Of a DNA stretch of 40,306 nucleotides, positions 15,899 to 22,722 are shown piece by piece. The stretch is from Deltaproteobacteria bacterium (GTDB lineage: Bacteria; Desulfobacterota; DSM-4660; Desulfatiglandales; HGW-15), in the NCBI GenBank assembly GCA_020060215.1, contig JAGVAP010000024.1:1-40306 (forward strand), written 5' to 3'. Within the stretch, counting starts at the first letter, position 1, and the number at the start of each line of letters is the position of its first letter. Under the pieces are notes generated by a model. The model worked only from the letters and a program-made list of their open reading frames with translations. It was not told where the DNA came from and did not search any database. Position numbers and translations under genes: made by a program.

Positions 15899-17059
15899 AT
15901 GAACATGGACCATCTTGCCCTGGTCGAGAAGATCATGGCGGAATTCGCGGAGAGCACCGGCCTTTCCGATCCCGAGAAAGTTCCGCGGAGATACCTGTGG
16001 ACGGACGCTTTTGCGCTCTGCAACTTCCTCGAGCTCTACCGCCGGACGGCCGATCATCGCTGGAACCGATTGGCTCTGCAATTGGTCGACCAGGTCCATT
16101 TCGTACTGGGACACCACCGGCCGGACGACCCGCGCAGCGGTTGGATCAGCGGTCTCGCGGAAGAAGAGGGCAGGAAGCACCCGACGAGGGGCGGCTTGAG
16201 GATCGGCAAGTCGATGAGCGAGCGAAAGCCGTCCGATCCCTTCGATGAGCGGCTGGAATGGGAGCGGGACGGCCAGTACTATCATTATCTGACCAAATGG
16301 ATGCACGGGCTCAACCGGGCAAGCCGCTCGACCGGAAACCCGATCTACAACTCCTGGGCCATAGAGCTTGCAAAGGCCGCACACGCGGGCTTCGTCAGCA
16401 CGTCGCCTTCGAAGCGGATGTACTGGAAGATGAGCATCGATCTTTCCTTCCCGCTGGTCCCCTCCATGGGACAGCATGATCCGCTCGATGGTCTGGTCAC
16501 CTATTTCGAGCTCGAGGCGACGGCCGCGGAGATTTCGGGCGGGATTCGTCCGTCACTCGGTCCGGAGATCTCCGAACTGTCGTCGCTCTGCGAGGGGAGA
16601 GACTGGGCCACGGACGACCCCCTCGGGATAGGCGGTCTCCTGTTCGATTCCTACCGGGTCCTGCAATTGATCAGCCGCTACGGCCTCGAGGAGGTCCCCT
16701 TGTTCAGTAATCTGTTGAATGCTTCCCTGGTCGGTTTGGAGGCCTTTTCAAAGGGCCGGTCCCTTAGCTTTCCGGCCGAATACAGGCTGGCGTTCCGGGA
16801 ACTGGGTCTATCCATAGGGTTGCATGCGGCTCGGCGCATTCGGAAACGGATCGATGAGATACAGGATGTGTTCGGGGGCCATCCTCCCCTCCGCCCGCTG
16901 GCGGAAGAGCTGGGCCGATATGCAACGCTTGGTGAAAGGATCGAGGAATTCTGGCTCAAGCCCCTAAACAGGGAAGCGCCAACATGGACAGGCCACGGCG
17001 ACATCAACAGCGTCATGCTGGCAACCACTCTTGCGCCCGATGGCTTTCTGGAGATCTAA
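15899..17059 (+). CDS. Uncharacterised protein co-transcribed with dnaJ
   Basis: A 386-residue soluble protein that I do not recognise as a named family. It is rich in paired helices with conserved aromatic residues, such as RRYLWTDAFALCNFLELYRRT near residue 27 and YYHYLTKWMHGLNRASRST near 135. The repeating hairpin spacing suggests an alpha/alpha-toroid (six-hairpin glycosidase-like) fold. An extended loop (GGLRIGKS...RDGQYYHYLTKW) and the ending THGDINSVMLAT-like segment (GHGDINSVMLATTLAP) may form the active-site face. No signal peptide or membrane segment is seen. ATG 15899 is chosen because AAGGAGG lies ten bases before it; an upstream in-frame start at 15818 would overlap dnaJ. It converges with polX, 57 bases apart. 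A carbohydrate-related role is only inference from fold and neighbourhood. Confidence 0.75.
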   Translation: MNMDHLALVEKIMAEFAESTGLSDPEKVPRRYLWTDAFALCNFLELYRRTADHRWNRLALQLVDQVHFVLGHHRPDDPRSGWISGLAEEEGRKHPTRGGLRIGKSMSERKPSDPFDERLEWERDGQYYHYLTKWMHGLNRASRSTGNPIYNSWAIELAKAAHAGFVSTSPSKRMYWKMSIDLSFPLVPSMGQHDPLDGLVTYFELEATAAEISGGIRPSLGPEISELSSLCEGRDWATDDPLGIGGLLFDSYRVLQLISRYGLEEVPLFSNLLNASLVGLEAFSKGRSLSFPAEYRLAFRELGLSIGLHAARRIRKRIDEIQDVFGGHPPLRPLAEELGRYATLGERIEEFWLKPLNREAPTWTGHGDINSVMLATTLAPDGFLEI

Positions 17060-17116
17060 ACGGGCGGGGCCGGACCTTTTCTCAATTCCAGCATGGCGCT
17101 TCGGACGAAAACGAAA

Positions 17117-18841
17117 CTATTTCCGTTTCAGGAGTTTCTTCAGGTCCCTCCATTTCCTGGTATTGATCACGTCATCCTTTTCCAGCCACCCGCGACGCGC
17201 CTGGTACACCCCGAAGCGCATGAAGGCCAGATCGGTCATGCTGTGGGCATCCGTGGAAACGGCCAACTTCACCCCCAAATCCTTGGCCATCTTGCTGTGC
17301 CGGTCCGTGAGATCGAGGCGGTCGGGATGGGCGTTCACCTCCAGGAAACAGCCCCGCTCCCTGGCGCCTTCCAATATTTTCTCGATATCCACGTCATAGG
17401 GATCGCGTTCGTTGATCAAACGGCCGGTGGGATGGGCCAGGATATTGAAAGAAGGGTTGTCCATGGCCCGGAGGATGCGTTCGGTCTGTTTCGGGCGGGA
17501 CAGGTTTCGGTTGTAGTGTATCGAGCAGACCGTGAGATCCAGTTCCGCGAGAATTTCATCCGGCAGATCCAGGGATCCGTCCTCCAGGATATCCACCTCG
17601 ATCGACTTCAACAGGCGGAAACCCGCGAGCTTCCCATTGAGCCGGTCGATCCTCTTGATATGCTCGGCCAGTCTCTTGTCATCCAGGCCTTTGGCCATGC
17701 TCACGCGTTTGGAGTGTTCGGAGACCGCCAGATATTCGTAGCCTTGTTCTTTGGCAGCCCCGGCCATCTGTTCCAGGGTGTGGCGCCCGTCGGTCTCCCT
17801 GGTGTGGCAGTGCAAATCGCCGCGGATATCGCCCAGGTCGAGCAGATGCGGAAGGCTCCCCTTCCGGGCTGCTTCGATCTCTCCCAGGTCCTCTCGCAGC
17901 TCCGGCTCGATGTACGGCAGGTCGACCCGTCGATAAACCTCCTCCTCGGTTTTGCCGGCGATGCGTTCCTCCCCCTTGAATACGCCGTACTCGTTGATCT
18001 TGAGACCCCGTTTCACGCCGAGCTTGCGCACGGCTATATTGTGGGCCTTGGATCCCGTAAAATAGTGCAGGGCTGCGCCGTAGCTGACCTCGGGCAGGAC
18101 GCGCAGATCGACCTGAAGGCCGGACCGCAGGACGACCGTCGATCGGGTCCGGCCTTTGGAGATCACCCTGTTCACGTCCTCATATTCGACAAAGCGGTCC
18201 ATGGCCTTTGAGTCCTGCTTGACTATGGCCAGCAGGTCAAGGTCGCCTACGGTTTCTTTATGCCTGCGGAAGCTGCCCGCCACATCGATTCTCTCAATGC
18301 CTTTGTCCTTTTTGAGATGATCGACGTAAGATCCGGCGATCTGTTCGGCGCTAGCCAGCTTGAGGCGTTTTCCGGCTGCTCCGGTCAGGCGCCCCAGTTG
18401 CTTCATGATCTGTTGTTGGGTCTTGTCGCCGAAGCCTTTCAGGTCCTTGATCCGGTTTTCCAGGGCCGCCTTTTTCAGGCCTTCAAAGTCGGTCACCCCG
18501 AGTTCCTGGTAAAGGGCCTTGATCCGCCTGGGTCCCAGGCCCTCGATGCGCATCAGCTGAACCAACCCTTTGGGAAGCCTCCTTTCGAGCTCTTCCAGTT
18601 GCTCGAGCGTACCGGTCCTGACGATCTCTTCGATCTTGCCGGCAAGATCCTTGCCCAGACCCGGGAGCTCGGAGAGTTTCTCGCCCCGTTCAACCAGATC
18701 GGCCACGCTTTGCGGCAGGTCCCCGACCGTGCGCGCGGCATTGCGATAGGCCCTGATGCGGAAGGGATTGGCGCCCTCGATATCGAGGAGGTCGGCAACC
18801 TTGTTGAAAATCTCGGCCACGTACGCGTTGTGAATCGGCAT
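17117..18841 (-). CDS. polX: DNA polymerase/3'-5' exonuclease PolX
   Basis: A 574-residue family X DNA polymerase for gap filling in base-excision or end-joining repair, joined to a PHP phosphoesterase domain. Helix-hairpin-helix motifs near 55-65 (ELPGLGKDLAGKI) and 95-107 (IEGLGPRRIKAL) bind DNA. The polymerase palm carries D200 and D202 (VGDLDLL) and the third acid D245 (QVDLRV). The PHP domain (about 340-560) has the metal ligands H344 and H346 (GDLHCHT), H376 (SEHS), E415, H442, H470 and D531/H533 (STDAHS). All are intact, so both nucleotidyl transfer and 3'-5' exonuclease or phosphodiesterase activity are expected. Length matches bacterial PolX. GAGG lies eight bases before ATG 18841. 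It is divergent from the capA-like gene and probably monocistronic. Confidence 0.96.
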   Translation of the reverse strand: MPIHNAYVAEIFNKVADLLDIEGANPFRIRAYRNAARTVGDLPQSVADLVERGEKLSELPGLGKDLAGKIEEIVRTGTLEQLEELERRLPKGLVQLMRIEGLGPRRIKALYQELGVTDFEGLKKAALENRIKDLKGFGDKTQQQIMKQLGRLTGAAGKRLKLASAEQIAGSYVDHLKKDKGIERIDVAGSFRRHKETVGDLDLLAIVKQDSKAMDRFVEYEDVNRVISKGRTRSTVVLRSGLQVDLRVLPEVSYGAALHYFTGSKAHNIAVRKLGVKRGLKINEYGVFKGEERIAGKTEEEVYRRVDLPYIEPELREDLGEIEAARKGSLPHLLDLGDIRGDLHCHTRETDGRHTLEQMAGAAKEQGYEYLAVSEHSKRVSMAKGLDDKRLAEHIKRIDRLNGKLAGFRLLKSIEVDILEDGSLDLPDEILAELDLTVCSIHYNRNLSRPKQTERILRAMDNPSFNILAHPTGRLINERDPYDVDIEKILEGARERGCFLEVNAHPDRLDLTDRHSKMAKDLGVKLAVSTDAHSMTDLAFMRFGVYQARRGWLEKDDVINTRKWRDLKKLLKRK

Positions 18842-19000
18842 GCCCTTTTCCTCGTTCTCCTCCCAAGGTGGGCATTACTGTTGACACGGTGAATGGGGTG
18901 AAAGCGGTATTTGTTACGCTTCGAGGTGATCCCGAGAACTCATCCCCAAGTCACGTGGGAATTCCGTCGTTATAATGATTGAAAGGAGAAGGACGATCAG

Positions 19001-20122
19001 ATGAGCGCTATCACCCTCTTTCTTTGCGGCGACGTAATGACCGGGAGGGGCATCGACCAGATCCTCCAGCACCCGAGCGACCCGGTGATCTACGAAGGCT
19101 ATATCAAAGATGCCCGAGCCTACGTGGAACTGGCGGAGAGGGCGAACGGCCCCATCCCGCGCGGCGTCGATCCGGCCTATATGTGGGGAGAGGCGCTCGG
19201 GGAGCTCGAGAGGGTAGAGCCGGATGCGAAGATCATCAACCTGGAGACAAGCGTCACCCGGAGCGACGACTACTGGAAAGGGAAGGGGATCAACTACCGG
19301 ATGCACCCGGATAACATCGGCTCCATCACGGCGGCAGGGATCGATATCTGCTCCCTCGCCAACAACCATGTGCTCGACTGGGGATATGAAGGGCTGGAGG
19401 AGACCCTGGAAACGTTGAGAAAGGCAGGAGTCAGGTGCGTCGGAGCAGGAATGGATCTCTCCGAGGCCGAGGCGCCTGCTGTCATCGAGGTCGAGGGAAA
19501 GGGCCGTGTGGTGCTCTTCGCCTTCGGCTCCCCTTCTAGCGGCGTTCCCTTGGGTTGGGCGGCCACGGAGCAGAAACCCGGGGTCAATCTCCTCAAGGAG
19601 TTCTCCGCTGAATCGCTGAGAAACATCGGTGAGAGGGTCGGGCAGGTAAAGCAGCCGGGGGATGTGATCCTGTTCTCCATCCACTGGGGGGGCAACTGGG
19701 GGTATGGCGTCCCCGAGGGGGAGGTCGAATTCGCACACCGGCTGATCGATGAGGCCGGGATCGACCTCGTCTACGGCCACTCTTCCCACCATGCAAAGGG
19801 CGTCGAGGTGTATCAGGAGAAACTCATACTCTACGGCTGCGGGGACTTCCTGAACGACTACGAGGGAATCGGGGGATATGAAGGGTTCCGGGACGATCTC
19901 GGCCTCATGTATTTCCCCGCGCTCGATCCTGCGACAGGCCGGCTCCTCCGGTTGAGCATGCGTTCAACCGCGATCAGGAACTTCAGGGTGAATCTTGCAT
20001 CAACGGAGGACGCGGACTGGATGGCGGAGACCCTCAAACGGGAGGGGACTCGTTTTGGCACAGGGGTGAAGAAGGAACAAGACGGAACGTTGAAGCTCCT
20101 TTGGGGTGAGTCGTTGGAGTGA
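19001..20122 (+). CDS. CapA-family metallophosphatase-like protein
   Basis: A 373-residue protein of the CapA/PgsA family, related to calcineurin-type phosphoesterases and named for poly-gamma-glutamate capsule synthesis. Visible motifs are FLCGDVMTGRGID at the N-terminus, INLETSVTRS near residue 82, SLANNHVLDWGYEGLEETL near 120, SIHWGGNWGYG near 228 and YGHSSHHAKGVEVY near 258. These are the family's metal and catalytic signatures. There is no signal peptide, unlike B. subtilis PgsA, and no pgsB/pgsC homologues are nearby, so capsule synthesis is doubtful. AAAGGAGAAGG precedes ATG 19001. TATAAT at 18971-18976 could be a -10, though its -35 is poor. It stands between polX (divergent) and the toxin-antitoxin pair (convergent). 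The substrate is unknown. Confidence 0.88.
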   Translation: MSAITLFLCGDVMTGRGIDQILQHPSDPVIYEGYIKDARAYVELAERANGPIPRGVDPAYMWGEALGELERVEPDAKIINLETSVTRSDDYWKGKGINYRMHPDNIGSITAAGIDICSLANNHVLDWGYEGLEETLETLRKAGVRCVGAGMDLSEAEAPAVIEVEGKGRVVLFAFGSPSSGVPLGWAATEQKPGVNLLKEFSAESLRNIGERVGQVKQPGDVILFSIHWGGNWGYGVPEGEVEFAHRLIDEAGIDLVYGHSSHHAKGVEVYQEKLILYGCGDFLNDYEGIGGYEGFRDDLGLMYFPALDPATGRLLRLSMRSTAIRNFRVNLASTEDADWMAETLKREGTRFGTGVKKEQDGTLKLLWGESLE

Positions 20123-20539
20123 TATCCCGGATTTCCCGTCAGAAGAGGACTCCGTGTCTCAGGGTGATGAAGCCTTCTCCGGCATGGCCTCTAGCTTTAC
20201 AGTGCAGTACATTTCGCTTTTGCGCTGGAGTACCGCATCTGTCAGTCGGGCGCCGAAGGATCAGCCATTCTTCCCAAAGAGGCCCCTGGGCAATGCTCTC
20301 CGAGACAATCGGCATGGGCCAGGCCGACCCAGATCAAGGATTGAGGCGCGTACAATCCTATTCTGAATATGGCATACCTGGAATATTGGGGAGCGCCGAT
20401 ACCCTGTGGTTCCGAGTGGACATCTCCAAATGAAACCATCGCGTTGGCAGCCGCGGGCTGCGTTGTAGAATGGCAAGTCAAACGTCAACAGGCCAGTATG
20501 GCTTGTTTCGCGTGCTGGCGTCCATTGGTGAGCCTGTAT
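20123..20539. other. Intergenic region between capA-like gene and toxin gene
   Basis: About 417 bases between convergent genes. Short frames on both strands (for example 20242-20481 minus) show no recognisable domain. I see no hairpin terminator, insertion-sequence end or RNA gene. It may hold decayed sequence. Confidence 0.4.
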
Positions 20540-20818
20540 TCAGTTCTTCTTCAGAAGGCGGTAGGTCTCCTCGTAGATGACTTTTCGTGGACCTATTGCA
20601 ACGATCTCAATGATTCCTCTTGACCCCTCTTTGTAGATGATCCTAAAGCGGCCGACCTTGAGGGTCTTGAGTCCTTGCAGTTCGTCCTGGAGGGGTTTAC
20701 CGGAGGCGGGATCCGATGCGACTAGCTCCAGCGCCGCCCTGATCTTCCTTTTGATCTCTGGATGGAGTGAGCGAACAAAAGCGGCGACCCCTTCCGTGAC
20801 CCTCAAACGGGATTGCAT
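20540..20818 (-). CDS. RelE/ParE-superfamily toxin
   Basis: A 92-residue basic protein of the RelE/ParE fold. MQSRLRVTEGVAAFVRSLHPEIKRKI opens the helical hairpin. DPASGKPLQDELQGLKTLKVGRFRIIYKE holds the typical G-x-x-x-L-x-x-L-x-x-x-R-x-x-Y strand. IIEIVAIGPRKVIYEETYRLL ends the sheet, with the R-x-x-Y pattern at the C-terminus. These toxins either cut mRNA on the ribosome or poison gyrase; which applies is not readable. ATG 20818, with GGGGA just upstream, gives a standard start 13 bases after the antitoxin stop. An in-frame start at 20872 would overlap the antitoxin and adds no homology. It is transcribed as the second gene behind the antitoxin. Confidence 0.85.
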   Translation of the reverse strand: MQSRLRVTEGVAAFVRSLHPEIKRKIRAALELVASDPASGKPLQDELQGLKTLKVGRFRIIYKEGSRGIIEIVAIGPRKVIYEETYRLLKKN

Positions 20819-20831
20819 GGATTTCCCCGAA

Positions 20832-21089
20832 TCAGTCAAGAAGCTCTTCGAGTGTGTAGATCTTGCTCCCACTCTTCAGGGCGGCCAGACCACTCCTGAT
20901 CTCCTCCATCAGGTCGGAGGATGATAAAATTTCGATGGTCTCCTTCCAGCTCTCGAATTCCCCGGCACTGACCAGCACTGCAGCGGGCCGGCCGTTCTTG
21001 GTGATCATGATCTCCTCATCCGTCGCGTGAACCCTGTCCACGAGCTCACTGAGCTTCATCTTCGCCTCTGAAAGCGGCAGGGTTTTCAT
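20832..21089 (-). CDS. Phd/YefM-family antitoxin
   Basis: An 85-residue antitoxin and autorepressor. The N-terminal Phd/YefM fold is clear: LPLSEAKMKLSELVDRVHATDEE followed by IMITKNGRPAAVLVSAGEFESW, the characteristic strand-turn-strand and helix. The C-terminal part (about 50-85, acidic, ending TLEELLD) should wrap the toxin. AAGGAG lies eight bases before ATG 21089. A near-consensus sigma70 promoter is at 21128-21156. Upstream TGGTCA-N10-TCAACCA around 21104-21126 is a weak dyad that could be the operator. It precedes the toxin as is usual for such modules. Confidence 0.9.
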   Translation of the reverse strand: MKTLPLSEAKMKLSELVDRVHATDEEIMITKNGRPAAVLVSAGEFESWKETIEILSSSDLMEEIRSGLAALKSGSKIYTLEELLD

Positions 21090-21127
21090 GATTGGTCTCC
21101 TTCTTGGTTGACTAAAATTATGACCAG

Positions 21128-21156
21128 AATATATGGCTATTTGGCTGGGATGTCAA
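21128..21156 (-). promoter_or_regulatory. Sigma70 promoter of the toxin-antitoxin operon
   Basis: On the minus strand TTGACA (21156-21151), exactly 17 bases, TATATT (21133-21128). The antitoxin ATG lies 38 bases after the -10. It is the best sigma70 match I found in the window. Confidence 0.75.
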
Positions 21157-21363
21157 CGAGGATTCCAAGAGCGACCTCCGGAAAGAAGTATCCCTCTCAA
21201 GGGACGAATTTACGGCTCTGGCGATTTCGGACAGCTGCTCTCGAACCCTAATAGGGCATGGAGTTGAAATGACGGTTGATATCCTCTGGATATCACCTGG
21301 GAGGCCGTAGTACGGATATGACGAGATGAACCTCATCCGAAGCCAACCGGGAATTACCTTGCC

Positions 21364-21670
21364 TTACCATCGATCATGAAGATCCAGGAGGAGCAGACCC
21401 TGCCGATTCAGAACAGCTGCTCTTTCCCCGTAAACAAAGGAATGATTTACGCGGGCGTGGATCTCCATGTCCGTCAGCAGGGGTTCCGGGGCCGGGCGAA
21501 TCAAAATATGGTTGATCACCTTTCTCATCCCGGCGATTTTCAGGAGCATCGTTTTGCGCGGAGTTGCGCGTGAAGTAACTGGGGACCTCGCCCTTCAGGA
21601 TGGCCGTCCCTTTCTCCACCTCGATGGGATGCATCGACCCGATCATGCCAGGTAGGCTGATCGACCACAT
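21364..21670 (-). pseudogene. Frameshifted BON-domain gene
   Basis: Two overlapping minus-strand frames join into one BON-like protein of about 100 residues. The first gives IEVEKGTAILKGEVPSYFTR (strand-turn-strand of BON) from 21670 downward. The second, from about 21550, gives MLLKIAGMRKVINHILIRP (helix, GV-x-x-V-x-N-x-I strand), then TDMEIHARVNHSF, which looks like the start of a second repeat. The frame changes at a run of A residues near 21552 (CAAAACG); removing one A restores a single frame to the stop at 21364. It is therefore a pseudogene, or a sequencing or assembly slip in a short homopolymer. The BON assignment rests on pattern only. The rest of 21157-21829 holds no other supportable gene. 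Confidence 0.45.
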
Positions 21671-21829
21671 CCGTCTTTGTCAACGCATCCGGCCCTCGAT
21701 AGAGTGGACCCCGAGAGCATGTTTATGGCGGGAATTTGGTGCTGGCCATGCCCCCGAATACAGTCTGTCTCCCATTGCTGCACGGGCCATCCTGTGAAAG
21801 CCTGCAAAAAAAGAAGGAGGTGCAACGGC

Positions 21830-22699
21830 ATGAGAGAGGTATACAAAGGAATGGGAGTGATATGGATCGTGATCTGCGTGTGGGCGCTGATCGGTGCAGT
21901 GCCTGTCGATGCGCAGCAGCAGAGGGACGGCAGGGATGGCAGGAATGTCGTTCCGATCGACGATGCCATGCTGGATATGCCCGTTCAGACTCGAGACGGG
22001 GAAGAGGCGGGAGAAATCGAGGACGTGATCTTCGACCGCCAAGGAAGGATTACAACGTATTTTGTAGACCTGGGAGGACGCTTTCTGGGCATCGGCGGGA
22101 AAATGGTGGCCGTCTCCTCTGATCGGATCAGTTTTGTCGGACGGGATTATGCGATATTTCAGGGGACCTCCAGGGAGTTGGAGAACCAGCCGGAGGTCGC
22201 TCCGACCTACCGCAGAGGCGCATACTATGGCTACTACGGACCTGGAAGGCCGTACTACGGCCCATACTCCCGCGGCTACTACGGCCCATACGGCCCGGGA
22301 GCCATGGGAGGCTATCCGGGACCGGAAATGCAGCGCGAGGAGCAGGAGAGACTGTACCAAGGGGAGCGAAATGGGGATCCGTCCCATAACTTGTCAGCCG
22401 ACTTTTTTCTCGGCGCCAGGGTGAGGAACCGTTGGAATGCCAAGATTGGTGAGATCGAGGATCTTCTGGCCGACCCCGCGACAGGCCGAATCACCCACGC
22501 GGTCGTCGAGGTGGACGACCCCGATAAGGAGGTGGTGGTCCCATTCATGAACCTGCGGCTGTTTGGCCCGAATTTCGTTTACTACAGGGGAACGGAGCGA
22601 CAGCTGGCCGGGATGCCCGAATACCGGGAGGGTCGGCAGCTGCCGAGATTTGACCGCCGGCAGACCGGACCGGGCCGGCAGGGGCCGGGCAATTCTTGA
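21830..22699 (+). CDS. Secreted double PRC-barrel protein
   Basis: A 289-residue exported protein. Residues 1-29 are a signal peptide (hydrophobic VIWIVICVWALIGAV, then VDAQQ cleavage site). PRC-barrel domain one spans about 40-115 (VVPIDDAMLDMPVQTRDGEEAG, then IEDVIFDRQGRITTYFVD). A Gly/Tyr/Pro-rich segment with GYYGP and YYGPY repeats fills 128-165. PRC-barrel domain two spans about 188-260 (FFLGARVRN...IGEIEDLLADPATGRITHAVVEVDD). PRC barrels often sit in envelope or photosystem-related proteins and bind other proteins; a specific role is not known. ATG 21830 has AAGGAGG eight bases upstream. The stop is 23 bases before the P-type ATPase start, so co-transcription is likely. The repeat segment may form a flexible or adhesive linker. 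Confidence 0.85.
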   Translation: MREVYKGMGVIWIVICVWALIGAVPVDAQQQRDGRDGRNVVPIDDAMLDMPVQTRDGEEAGEIEDVIFDRQGRITTYFVDLGGRFLGIGGKMVAVSSDRISFVGRDYAIFQGTSRELENQPEVAPTYRRGAYYGYYGPGRPYYGPYSRGYYGPYGPGAMGGYPGPEMQREEQERLYQGERNGDPSHNLSADFFLGARVRNRWNAKIGEIEDLLADPATGRITHAVVEVDDPDKEVVVPFMNLRLFGPNFVYYRGTERQLAGMPEYREGRQLPRFDRRQTGPGRQGPGNS

Positions 22700-22722
22700 T
22701 TCCCTTTGCGAGGGAGAAAAGG

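Noticed and set aside
21736..21752. Sigma54-like GG-N10-GC element before the PRC-barrel gene
   Set aside because: Only the invariant dinucleotides fit; the rest departs from TGGCAC and TTGC, and no enhancer-binding regulator is nearby.
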